Source of the DNA: a bacterium
GTDB taxonomy: Bacteria; UBA9089; CG2-30-40-21; SBAY01
DNA length: 17,618 bases
Direction: 5' to 3'
NCBI GenBank assembly: GCA_040757115.1
Contig: JBFLYA010000070.1
Span: 1-17,618 of the forward strand
The position numbers and the translations under genes were made by a program. Below, piece by piece: positions 9,143-15,772 of this stretch. The notes under the pieces are model-generated. The model was not told the origin of the DNA and did no database searches. It saw only the letters and a program-made list of their open reading frames with translations. Every line of letters begins with the position of its first letter. Position 1 is the first letter of the stretch.

Positions 9143-9239
9143 GGTCGGGGATAGGGTCGGGGTCGGGGATAGGGTCGGGGTCGGGGATAGGGTCGCATCT
9201 TGAATTGGGGTCGGGGATAGGGTCGGTCGGGGATAGGGT
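9143..9239 (+). repeat. G-rich tandem array with quadruplex potential
   Basis: Irregular tandem copies of GGGGTCGGGGATAGGGTC are interrupted by an 18-nt fragment of the leader repeat (GGGTCGCATCTTGAATTG, 9190-9207). Runs of three to four G are separated by 2-3 nt (GGGG-ATA-GGG-TC-GGGG-TC-GGGG), which fits an intramolecular G-quadruplex on the + strand. It stands out from the AT-rich surroundings. No credible gene lies here: the reverse-strand open frame only encodes SPTPTL repeats produced by the array. Confidence 0.85.
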
Positions 9240-9336
9240 CGCATCTTGAATTGTGAATTGTTAATAAAGGAATAGTAAAATTTACTTTTTCTTTCCTAAA
9301 TTGCTCTTTGAAAATTAAGCATCCATGATAATAGAG
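9236..9336 (+). repeat. Leader repeat copy C (short form) before cassette 1
   Basis: It runs GGGTCGCATCTTGAATTG, TGAATTG, TTAATAAAGGAATAG, palindrome AGTAAAATTTACT (9274-9286), a pyrimidine tract, boxA-like TGCTCTTTGAAAA (9302-9314), then a TAA stop in the cassette frame and the junction to core sequence. It lacks the 20-bp segment holding the -35 and spacer of copies A, D and F. The segment is flanked by ATTG direct repeats, so the loss looks like slippage or recombination between them. Confidence 0.85.
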
Positions 9337-10800
9337 ATAGCACCATTTTTTAGAGACCTGAATCCAAGAGCTGGTGGTAAGATTACTTATAAGGATTTAG
9401 GTGATAAGTGGGTAATGAGTTGGGAAGATATACCGTTGTACTGGCCACGGGATAAAAAAGAGACATTTCAGGTAATACTGAATGTAGACGGTTCGATTAT
9501 ATTTCAGTATAAAGACTTGCAACGCGTAGATTCCTGGGTAAAAGCAGGGATAGAAGATGAGCGAGGAAAAGAGGGAATAGGAATTAGTCAGACATCACTT
9601 GCCAATGGCAAGGCATACGAGATAGTGCGGGTAGTCCAGAAGTTAGAATCACCACCGGCAGAGAAGGTAACTATCACCAGTAAGACCTCGTATGTCTATG
9701 GAAATGGGCAGTTAGTAGCAAAGTTACAGGAAGAGCCAATTGGCTCTTCACCGAAGGTGTATTACTACCATAATGACCACTTAGGCTCGGCGCGAGCAAT
9801 TACTGATAAAGATGGGAAGGTAGTCGAGCAGTATTTCTATTATCCCTTTGGTGGTGGCGGACCTGTCGGTGGACCGACATTTACTGGCAAGGAGCTGGAT
9901 GATAGCGGCCTCTTCTACTTCGGCGCCAGATACTATGACCCGGCATTGGGTAGATTCATTACCCCAGACCCAATTCAAGCCGCAGGCCAAAATCTGTATG
10001 TCTATTGTTACAACAATCCGCTTGGCTATGTTGATCCGAATGGTGAGTGGGCTTTTATTCCATTCCTGATTAGTGTATTTAAAGTCTACTCAATTGCCAG
10101 TACCATTTATAATATCTATCAAGGATATAAATATGGAGGTTTTGAAGGAGCCATACAGGCAGGAATGGTAAGTTTTGCCAGTTGGATGCTAACCAGTAGT
10201 ATTGACTTTGGCAATGAACTCTGGCAAGATATGTTGGAGGGAGCATTATCAGGGGCGATAAGTGGGGGCATAAGTGCCTTAGTCTACGGTGGAGATTTTG
10301 GTAAGGCTATGTATCAAGGCGCTGGCTGGGGTGCTGCTGGCGGTGCAATTGGTCATTGGGCTGAAAAAGTAATGGAATCTTATGAAAATGCACCAAAAGA
10401 TGAGGCAACATTGTATGCGTGGGATAAACCAGAACCAGGGAAGGGGAGGTGGCCACATGCTTCAGTAGAATTTGAAGGTGGATATGAAAGTTTATATCCT
10501 GGTAAGAAAATGAGTTTAGCTGATGATAAAGAAATTCACAAGGATAAGCCAGAAACATTATATAAGCCTCACAATAAGGATATGATAGTAAAAGGCCTTG
10601 ATAAGAATAAAATTAGTAAAATAGATAAAGCGTGGACTCCATACAGCTATAATTGCGCAGATCATGCTCAAGCAGTATTACAGGCTGGGGGCGCACAATT
10701 CTTGCCGAAATTGTTCATAAATACTCCTAATAGCCTTTACTATAGAGTCCAAATAAGAAGAGCATGGCGAACATTTTTATACGGAAAACAAGAATGGTAA
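9325..10800 (+). CDS. Orphan Rhs C-terminal cassette 1 with candidate papain-like tip (491 aa, probably silent)
   Basis: Residues 1-242 are the Rhs core end. Residues ~243-345 are a Gly/Ala-rich, hydrophobic linker (type B: AFIPFLIS...YGGDFGKAMYQGAG). The rest is the tip. It has WPHASVEFE (His at residue 378) and, later, YNCADHAQAVLQAGG (Cys at residue 444). A His-before-Cys order with an N-C-A-D helix start is typical of circularly permuted papain/NlpC-like folds, so a peptidase or amidase toxin is a reasonable guess but not proved. ATG at 9325 has no Shine-Dalgarno site and no signal peptide follows. The other cassettes have CTG at this position, so the ATG looks accidental. Most likely a silent tip donor for the main gene. 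Confidence 0.8.
   Translation: MIIEIAPFFRDLNPRAGGKITYKDLGDKWVMSWEDIPLYWPRDKKETFQVILNVDGSIIFQYKDLQRVDSWVKAGIEDERGKEGIGISQTSLANGKAYEIVRVVQKLESPPAEKVTITSKTSYVYGNGQLVAKLQEEPIGSSPKVYYYHNDHLGSARAITDKDGKVVEQYFYYPFGGGGPVGGPTFTGKELDDSGLFYFGARYYDPALGRFITPDPIQAAGQNLYVYCYNNPLGYVDPNGEWAFIPFLISVFKVYSIASTIYNIYQGYKYGGFEGAIQAGMVSFASWMLTSSIDFGNELWQDMLEGALSGAISGGISALVYGGDFGKAMYQGAGWGAAGGAIGHWAEKVMESYENAPKDEATLYAWDKPEPGKGRWPHASVEFEGGYESLYPGKKMSLADDKEIHKDKPETLYKPHNKDMIVKGLDKNKISKIDKAWTPYSYNCADHAQAVLQAGGAQFLPKLFINTPNSLYYRVQIRRAWRTFLYGKQEW
9337..10050 (+). repeat. Core-end homology block, copy 2 (cassette 1)
   Basis: Collinear with 7315-8028, with no length change between the shared Ala codon (9340) and the DPNG Asp codon (10033). 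It carries distinct substitutions such as QRVDSWV and GSSPKVYYY. Confidence 0.95.
10390..10797 (+). other. Candidate permuted papain-like toxin domain, variant 1
   Basis: It begins near NAPKDEATLYAW, with the proposed catalytic His codon at 10456 and Cys codon at 10654. It ends with a basic segment, QIRRAWRTFLYG. The end and start are shared with the cassette 3 tip while the middle differs. The family name is not known to me; catalysis is inferred from the H/C pattern only. Confidence 0.45.
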
Positions 10801-10827
10801 TAAAGTTCTATTAGTCAGAGGAATAAT

Positions 10828-11013
10828 ATGCAAAAACATTTTTTTAACATCTTTTGGATTTTTTTAATTTTTACTATTGGTTGTACACATAGTTATAAAT
10901 CAAACTCTGATCTTAATAAGGTTTATCTACTTGAAGAGATAGGACTTGGAACTTACTTTTATGGTGATTCATATAACCAAGGGCGAGAATGGGGGTCGCA
11001 TCTTGAATTGTGA
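10828..11013 (+). pseudogene. 5' fragment of a lipoprotein gene, probably the cassette 1 immunity gene (truncated)
   Basis: It starts at ATG 10828 with AGAGGA (10817-10822) 5 nt upstream, 27 bp after the cassette 1 stop. The N-terminus is a clear lipoprotein signal: MQKHFFNIFWIFLIFTIGC, with Cys at residue 19 as the lipidation site. After about 50 residues the frame runs into the leader repeat (from 10993), and the last codons (GSHLEL) are repeat sequence. So the gene was cut when cassette 2 was joined here. A lipoprotein would be outside the cytoplasm, which suits protection against a cell-wall or periplasm-acting tip. The immunity role is inferred from position. Confidence 0.65.
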
Positions 11014-11014
11014 A

Positions 11015-11043
11015 TTGACATTTTACATAACTTATTGTTAATA
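11015..11043 (+). promoter_or_regulatory. Sigma-70-like promoter in leader copy D
   Basis: TTGACA (11015-11020), 17-nt spacer, TTAATA (11038-11043). The palindrome AGTAAAATTTACT begins 7 nt downstream, near where transcription would start, so it could be an operator. It would transcribe cassette 2 and its immunity gene. Confidence 0.45.
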
Positions 11044-11078
11044 AAGGAATAGTAAAATTTACTTTTTCTTCTCTTAAT

Positions 11079-11091
11079 TGCTCTTTGAAAA
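11079..11091 (+). promoter_or_regulatory. boxA-like motif before cassette 2
   Basis: TGCTCTTTGAAAA, identical to the motifs at 9302-9314 and 16457-16469. It lies downstream of the promoter candidate, where a boxA would have to be transcribed to work. Possible role: keeping RNA polymerase going through an untranslated cassette. Confidence 0.45.
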
Positions 11092-11113
11092 TTAAACATC
11101 TCTGATAATAGAA

Positions 11114-11827
11114 ATTGCACCATTTTTTAGAGACCTGAATCCATCTAAAGGCGGTAAGATTACATATAAGGATTTAGGTGATAAGTGGGTAATGAGTTGG
11201 GAAGATGTACCGTTGTACTGGCCAAGGGATAAAAAAGAGACATTTCAGGTAATACTGAATGTAGACGGTTCGATTATATTTCAGTATAAAGACCTACAAC
11301 ATGTAGATTCTTATGTAAAAGCAGGGATAGAAGATGAGCGAGGAAAAGAGGGAATAGGAATTAGTCAGACATCACTTGCCAATGGCAAGGCATACGAGAT
11401 AGTGCGGGTAGTCCAGAAGTTAGAATCGCCACCGGCAGAGAAGGTAACTATCACCAGTAAGACCTCGTATGCCTATGGCAATGGGCAATTAGTGGCGAAG
11501 CTACAGGAAGAACCAATTAACTCTGCTCCCAAGATTTATTACTACCATAATGACCACTTAGGCTCAGCAAGGGTAATTAGTGACAAGGATGGCAAGGTAG
11601 TCGAGCAATATTTCTATTATCCCTTTGGTGGTGGTGGACCGGTTGGTGGACCTACTTTTACTGGCAAGGAGCTGGATGACAGCGGCCTGTTCTACTTCGG
11701 CGCCAGATACTATGACCCTGCATTAGGGAGATTTATAACTCCCGATTCAGTTCAAATCCCAGCAGATAATCTCTATGTCTACTGTGCTAATAATCCGCTC
11801 ACAAATATAGACCCGAATGGAGAATTC
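11114..11827 (+). repeat. Core-end homology block, copy 3 (cassette 2)
   Basis: Collinear with 7315-8028 with the same 693-bp spacing (11117 to 11810). Protein differences are few: NPSKGGK, SVQIPADNLYVYC and NPLTNIDPNGEF near the end. Confidence 0.95.
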
Positions 11828-12577
11828 TGGCAATTTATATGGGCAGCATGGAAGTTTTATACTGCGGTTAAAACCCTTTATAATGTCTATGAGGCATATC
11901 AATACGGTGGATGGGATGCAGCTTTAATGAGTGCTGGTAGTAGCTGGATGTTTAATCAATTCAGTGCTGGGATAAGTGCAGGGATAAATTTTGGAGACTG
12001 GGGTGGTCCATTAGGAGATATATTTGAATTAGGAGTAGAAGGGGCGATAACTGGTGGCATAAGCTCATTAATGTATGGTGGTGATTTCTGGGAAGGGGCA
12101 AGAACAGGAGCTATTTCTGGAGTTGGCTCTGGAATAGCAAATGCTTTATTACCTATTTTAGGTGCAGTACCTACTGCAGAGAAAGAGACAATTATTAGCG
12201 ATCCAGTTGATCCAACAGATTTCTTGGGAGCTGGAAAGATAGTTGTTGGAGGAATAAAAACAGTTCTTGTTGGTGGGGGTAAAGTAATAGGCAAAGGTAT
12301 AGGTAAAATCGGTGGAAGAGTTATAGGAAAAGGAGCGGCAAAAGAAGGTGTAACTAAAGCTCAAAGTCCAGTTTGGAAAGAATTTAAAACTTTTAGGGGA
12401 GGAATTAAAACCTCTGGTAAAGGAAGGAATAAAGAATACTATAAGTGGGACCACACTCATAACCATATTGAGGTTTATGATAGGTACGGTAATCATAAAG
12501 GTGTAATGGATCCAATTACTGGTGTGATAGATAGATCAAAACAAGTCCCGGGAAGAACGATTAAAGATGAATTATAA
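11192..12577 (+). CDS. Orphan Rhs C-terminal cassette 2 with colicin E3-like 16S rRNase tip (461 aa from first ATG, probably silent)
   Basis: The homologous frame is open from 11096, just after a TAA in the leader. ATG 11192 is only the first methionine and sits inside the nidogen-like domain without a Shine-Dalgarno site. The protein is core end, then a type A Gly-rich linker close to that of the main protein (MSAGSSWMFNQFSAGISAG, YGGDFWEGA), a glycine-rich basic stretch (VVGGGKVIGKGIGKIGG), and a C-terminal RNase domain. No signal peptide or head is present, so it should not be secreted as it stands. It is best read as a silent donor of an E3-type tip. The cognate immunity candidate follows after 39 bp. 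Confidence 0.85.
   Translation: MSWEDVPLYWPRDKKETFQVILNVDGSIIFQYKDLQHVDSYVKAGIEDERGKEGIGISQTSLANGKAYEIVRVVQKLESPPAEKVTITSKTSYAYGNGQLVAKLQEEPINSAPKIYYYHNDHLGSARVISDKDGKVVEQYFYYPFGGGGPVGGPTFTGKELDDSGLFYFGARYYDPALGRFITPDSVQIPADNLYVYCANNPLTNIDPNGEFWQFIWAAWKFYTAVKTLYNVYEAYQYGGWDAALMSAGSSWMFNQFSAGISAGINFGDWGGPLGDIFELGVEGAITGGISSLMYGGDFWEGARTGAISGVGSGIANALLPILGAVPTAEKETIISDPVDPTDFLGAGKIVVGGIKTVLVGGGKVIGKGIGKIGGRVIGKGAAKEGVTKAQSPVWKEFKTFRGGIKTSGKGRNKEYYKWDHTHNHIEVYDRYGNHKGVMDPITGVIDRSKQVPGRTIKDEL
12380..12574 (+). other. Colicin E3-like 16S rRNase domain
   Basis: The motif YYKWDHTHNHIEVY aligns with the colicin E3 active site (YEWDSQHGELEGY). Asp 420, His 423 and Glu 427 of the cassette protein match E3 Asp510, His513 and Glu517, with the same +3 and +7 spacing. 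HKGVMDPITG matches HLGSFDPKTG, and Arg 455 in PGRTI takes the place of Arg545. All four catalytic residues are present. E3 cuts 16S rRNA at the decoding site. The same reaction is expected but not shown here. Confidence 0.87.
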
Positions 12578-12616
12578 AGTGATTGAATGGTATAATAAAG
12601 TAAAAAGGGGGAAAGA

Positions 12617-12853
12617 ATGTTTGAACATTGTTGTAAGATGATGAATTTTCATATTAATCATGAAGACAAGATAATTCAGTATTGGTCTAAATTCAGAGAA
12701 TATGTAATCAAAATTCCTGAGGTACTTGGAGGAGGAGGTTTAGTAATGAATTATTGTCCGTGGTGTGGGAAAAAGCTGCCGAAGTCACTACGGGATAAGA
12801 TATTTGAGGAAAATCAAAAAAAGGGATTAGATCTCTTTGGTTGTCCTGAATAA
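12617..12853 (+). CDS. DUF6980-like cysteine-rich protein, probable immunity to the E3-like tip (78 aa)
   Basis: Starts at ATG 12617 with AGGGGG (12606-12611) 5 nt upstream. It has an N-terminal HCC-M motif, a central CPWCGKKLPKSLRD zinc-ribbon-type motif and a further Cys (FGCPE) at the end, so it probably binds a metal. From memory the CPWCGxKLPxSxRD signature is that of the DUF6980 family. No signal peptide: cytoplasmic, as needed against an rRNase. It is shorter than the family members I recall. Its own good ribosome site suggests it is made even though the cassette before it is not. The immunity role is inferred from its place directly after the toxin tip. Confidence 0.72.
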   Translation: MFEHCCKMMNFHINHEDKIIQYWSKFREYVIKIPEVLGGGGLVMNYCPWCGKKLPKSLRDKIFEENQKKGLDLFGCPE

Positions 12854-12888
12854 ATAGAATGGTAATTAGGGTCAGCCGTGAATGTGGA

Positions 12889-12935
12889 AGGCGTAGAATA
12901 GGGCGTAGAATAGGGTCGGGCGTAGAATAGGGTCG
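12889..12935 (+). repeat. Short GGCGTAGAATAGGG tandem array
   Basis: Three imperfect copies of GGCGTAGAATAGG(GTC) stand directly before leader copy E, in the position held by the GGGGTCGGGGATAGGGTC array before copy C. G-runs are shorter, so quadruplex potential is weak. The two arrays share the AT-AGGGTCG end and may be related. Confidence 0.75.
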
Positions 12936-13029
12936 CATCTTGAATTGTGAATTGTTAATAAAGGAATAGTAAAATTTACTTTTTTTTCCTTAATTGTTCT
13001 TTGAAAATTAAGCATCCCTGATAATAGAG
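12930..13029 (+). repeat. Leader repeat copy E (short form) before cassette 3
   Basis: Same 20-bp loss as copy C. The palindrome AGTAAAATTTACT is at 12968-12980. The boxA-like motif is TGTTCTTTGAAAA (12995-13007), the form seen in Bacillus-type rRNA operons. TAA at 13009-13011 closes the cassette frame upstream. Confidence 0.85.
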
Positions 13030-13743
13030 ATAGCACCATTTTTTAGAGACCTGAATCCAGGAGATGGTGGTAAGATTACATATAAGGATTTAGGTGATAA
13101 ATGGGTAATGAGTTGGGAAGATGTACCGTTGTACTGGCCAAGTGATAAAAAAGAGACATTTCAGGTAATACTGAATGTAGACGGTTCGATTATATTTCAG
13201 TATAAAGACCTACAACATGTAGATTCTTATGTAAAAGCAGGGATAGAAGATGAGCGAGGAAAAGAGGGAATAGGAATTAGTCAGACATCACTTGCCAATG
13301 GCAAGGCATACGAGATAGTGCGGGTAGTCCAGAAGTTAGAATCGCCACCGGTACAGAAAGTAACAATCACCAGCAAGACTTCATACATCCATGCCAATGG
13401 GCAATTGGTAGCAAAACTGCATGAAGAACCTCTCGGCGCATCTGCTAAAATTTACTACTACCACAACGACCACTTAGGTTCACCACGGGCTATTACGGAT
13501 AAAGATGGTAAGGTGGTAGAGAATTATTTTTACTACCCATTTGGCTCTGGAGGTCCTGTTGGCGGACCGACATTTACTGGCAAGGAGCTGGATGATAGCG
13601 GCCTGTTCTACTTTGGCGCCAGATACTATGACCCGGCACTGGGGAGATTCATTACCCCAGACCCGATTCAAGCCGCAGGCCAAAATCTGTATGTCTATTG
13701 CTACAACAATCCGCTTGGCTATGTTGATCCGAATGGTGAGTGG
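13030..13743 (+). repeat. Core-end homology block, copy 4 (cassette 3)
   Basis: Same length and frame as the other copies (13033 to 13726 is 693 bp), but about 13352-13560 is visibly more diverged in bases and residues (KLHEEPLGASAKIYYY, NYFYYPFGSGG), while both flanks are nearly identical to the other copies. Confidence 0.95.
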
Positions 13744-14538
13744 GCTTTTATTCCATTCCTGATTAGTGCCTTTAAAGTCTATTCAGTTGCAAGTGCAATC
13801 TATAATGTCTACCAGGGATATAAATATGGAGGTTTTGAAGGGGCATTACAGGCAGGAATGGTAAGTGTAGCCTGTTGGGCATTTACCAGTGGGATTGACT
13901 TTGGAAATGAACTCTGGCAAGATATGTTGGAGGGAGCATTATCAGGGGCGATAAGTGGTGGCATAAGTGCCGCGGTATATGGTGGAGATTTTGGCAAGGC
14001 TATGTACCAGGGTGCAGCCTGGGGTGCTGCTGGCGGTGCAATTGGTCATTGGGCTGAGAAAATGTGGGGAAAATACCAAAATGCACCAAAAGATGAGGCA
14101 ACATTGTATGCGTGGGAATCTGAAGGTGATTGGCCTCATGCCTCAGTAGATATTGAAGGGAAACAAGGACAATACCCAGGTTATCAAAGTGCTTATCCAT
14201 TCCCTGAAGGTAAAAATCGTCCTTTTGATAATAGTGAGAAAGGAGTTGTGTTTAAACTTTATAAAGAGGATGTAAATAGCCATCTTCCAAACCCGAAAGA
14301 AATAGTAATAAAAGGTGTAAATAAATCAGCAATGCACAGCTTTTTCCCAAAGGGAGGACCTGTATGGAAAGCATATACCTACAATTGTGCTGATTACGCC
14401 CAGGCAGTGTTACAAGCAGGAGGAGCACGATTCTTACCAAAACTATTTATAAATTCACCAAGAAGTCTGTATTATAGAGCCCAAATAAGAAGAGCATGGC
14501 GAACATTTTTATACGGTCCACAAGAATGGCAAAAATGA
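13108..14538 (+). CDS. Orphan Rhs C-terminal cassette 3 with second papain-like candidate tip (476 aa from first ATG, probably silent)
   Basis: The frame is open from 13012; ATG 13108 is an internal methionine without a ribosome site. Order: core end, type B hydrophobic linker (AFIPFLISAFKVYS to WAEKMWGKYQ), then the tip. The tip has WPHASVDIE (His at residue 344) and YNCADYAQAVLQAGG (Cys at residue 427), followed by the same basic end as cassette 1 (QIRRAWRTFLYG). The section between His and Cys differs strongly from cassette 1 and is longer, which points to a different substrate or a different immunity partner. Two secreted proteins follow downstream. Reading as a permuted papain-like peptidase/amidase is inference from motif order. 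Confidence 0.8.
   Translation: MSWEDVPLYWPSDKKETFQVILNVDGSIIFQYKDLQHVDSYVKAGIEDERGKEGIGISQTSLANGKAYEIVRVVQKLESPPVQKVTITSKTSYIHANGQLVAKLHEEPLGASAKIYYYHNDHLGSPRAITDKDGKVVENYFYYPFGSGGPVGGPTFTGKELDDSGLFYFGARYYDPALGRFITPDPIQAAGQNLYVYCYNNPLGYVDPNGEWAFIPFLISAFKVYSVASAIYNVYQGYKYGGFEGALQAGMVSVACWAFTSGIDFGNELWQDMLEGALSGAISGGISAAVYGGDFGKAMYQGAAWGAAGGAIGHWAEKMWGKYQNAPKDEATLYAWESEGDWPHASVDIEGKQGQYPGYQSAYPFPEGKNRPFDNSEKGVVFKLYKEDVNSHLPNPKEIVIKGVNKSAMHSFFPKGGPVWKAYTYNCADYAQAVLQAGGARFLPKLFINSPRSLYYRAQIRRAWRTFLYGPQEWQK
14080..14535 (+). other. Candidate permuted papain-like toxin domain, variant 2
   Basis: Proposed catalytic His codon at 14137 and Cys codon at 14386. The start (NAPKDEATLYAW) and end (RRAWRTFLYGPQEW) match variant 1, and the centre is replaced (YPFPEGKNRPF, LPNPKEIVIKG). 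Family unknown to me. Confidence 0.45.
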
Positions 14539-14580
14539 AAGTAAGCCCCGTGTGTTTTACATACAAAGGGTTTACTTTTT
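14538..14580 (+). terminator. Hairpin with T-run after cassette 3
   Basis: AAAGTAAGCCC (14538-14548) pairs with GGGTTTACTTT (14568-14578) through 11 pairs including one G-U. Inside, GTGTG and CATAC can extend the helix around a TTTTA loop. The 3' arm ends in TTTTT (14576-14580). This fits an intrinsic terminator, though the T-run partly belongs to the stem. It separates the cassette from the next gene. The perfect GGAGG that follows (14581-14585) is too far from the next ATG. Confidence 0.6.
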
Positions 14581-14604
14581 GGAGGTAAGAGAAAAGTTAA
14601 GGTA

Positions 14605-15702
14605 ATGAAGAAAGAGATGTTAATACCTGTATTAATATTAACACTAATCATATCAATACTTATTCCAAAACAAACTTATGGAGAAGATGTTAAAGTGTAT
14701 AATAAAATTCTTCTTATCACTTCTCAAGGAAAGTTATTAATAGATTTAATAACTGGTAAGATAGATACTTCTACAGAGCAAGAATCTCTTTTTCTCATAG
14801 ATCCTTCTTGGGACATTTTGAAGGAAAGAGGTATGAATATAGATAGTTTAAGAAAGGAAGGGTGTCTTTTTCACTCCAATCTTTCCTATCATATTTTAAA
14901 AGATATAAATTATATAACCCATAACTATCCTGATGATAATAAAATAGTTGTTAGATTATTAGATAAAAATAATAATATGTTATATAAAAAAGAGCTATTT
15001 ACCAATTTATCAAAAGATGTTAACCATGTAATATATCTTTCTTTTGATAGCAATTTGCTTTTTTTATTACGGGAGGATTGGAAACAGCGTAAAAGTTGTA
15101 TAGATATTTTTCTATTAAAAGAGGGAAAGAAAATAGATACTATTTATAGAAATTTTCATATTTATTATCGTTATAAACCAAGGTTTTCAAAAAATGGTAA
15201 ACTTTGGATATATTACGATCCTAAAGAAAAAAAGGTGTTATTGTATGACTTAGAAAAAAAAGAAGCTTGTCATTTGCCAAATTGTAACGGGGGGATTCCG
15301 ATTAATCATAATGAATCTATTATTTACAAGGAAATCTACAAAAGGCGAAATATACTTGATATACTTTACAGAGATAAGCCTTTTGAATATAAATTTTTTA
15401 AATATAATAGAATAACCAATCAAAGAGAAAATTTGAATATAGATAATGTGAAAGGATTTATAGTAGAAATGGGAATTTCTCCAGATGGAAAGTATCTTGC
15501 AATTATTCATAGAATGGAGTGGAATAGAGAATATAGAAGGAGATATTATAAGATGATTCCAAGAGTCATCATTAAGGTTTATGATTTTGAGGATAAAAAG
15601 GTTGTAGTTGACTTTGATGGTTTAGAATTTTTTGAGAATGGTTTAGGAATAGGTGATTTTCATATTAAATGGATAGAAGAAGAAAAAGATGATAGTTTAT
15701 AG
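14605..15702 (+). CDS. Secreted propeller-like protein of unknown function (365 aa), candidate immunity factor
   Basis: ATG 14605 opens a good Sec signal peptide (MKKEMLIPVLILTLIISILI, likely cleavage near TYG/E at ~26). ATG 14617 is possible but would lose the basic start. No lipobox or later membrane span is seen. The mature part is beta-rich with WD40/TolB-like blade fragments (FSKNGKLWIYYDPKEKKVLLYDL; ISPDGKYLAIIHR). It is AT-rich and lysine-rich, unlike the more GC-balanced Rhs core ends, as expected for tip-linked accessory genes. It comes after the cassette 3 tip and shares its end with the next frame. An extracytoplasmic immunity role against the cassette 3 toxin is possible from position alone; I do not recognise the family. 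Confidence 0.7.
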   Translation: MKKEMLIPVLILTLIISILIPKQTYGEDVKVYNKILLITSQGKLLIDLITGKIDTSTEQESLFLIDPSWDILKERGMNIDSLRKEGCLFHSNLSYHILKDINYITHNYPDDNKIVVRLLDKNNNMLYKKELFTNLSKDVNHVIYLSFDSNLLFLLREDWKQRKSCIDIFLLKEGKKIDTIYRNFHIYYRYKPRFSKNGKLWIYYDPKEKKVLLYDLEKKEACHLPNCNGGIPINHNESIIYKEIYKRRNILDILYRDKPFEYKFFKYNRITNQRENLNIDNVKGFIVEMGISPDGKYLAIIHRMEWNREYRRRYYKMIPRVIIKVYDFEDKKVVVDFDGLEFFENGLGIGDFHIKWIEEEKDDSL

Positions 15703-15772
15703 AACTTACTTAAATTACAAGACTTATGACAAAAAGTTACTAATAAAAAGGAGAAGATGTAAAAAAGAGAAA

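Larger units (their letters stand above)
10993..11113 (+). repeat. Leader repeat copy D (long form) before cassette 2
   Basis: It contains all parts: GGGTCGCATCTTG start, TTGACA element (11015), palindrome AGTAAAATTTACT (11051-11063), pyrimidine tract, boxA-like motif (11079-11091), a TAA stop at 11093-11095 in the cassette frame, and the core junction. Its start truncates the lipoprotein gene upstream. Confidence 0.85.

Noticed and set aside
9143-9239. CRISPR array
   Set aside because: Units are short, irregular and directly adjacent, with no unique spacers and no cas genes nearby.
8957-9244. Reverse-strand frame with repeated SPTPTL
   Set aside because: It is only the translation of the G-rich tandem array and the leader; no ribosome site or protein-like composition.
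9100-9320. rRNA gene fragment, suggested by the boxA-like motif
   Set aside because: No 16S, 23S or tRNA sequence is recognisable next to any of the motif copies.
9325-9327. ATG as a functional start of cassette 1
   Set aside because: No Shine-Dalgarno site, no signal peptide, and the homologous position is CTG in cassettes 2-4, so it is probably a chance base change.
8991-9336. Insertion sequence or integron-type attachment site at the leader repeats
   Set aside because: No transposase or integrase, no terminal inverted repeats, and no attC-like fold; the repeats are direct leaders.
9848-10069. Frames of 73 aa repeated at 9848 and 13541, ending MVSGLLFHS
   Set aside because: They are out-of-frame shadows of the conserved Rhs core end and recur only because the core recurs.
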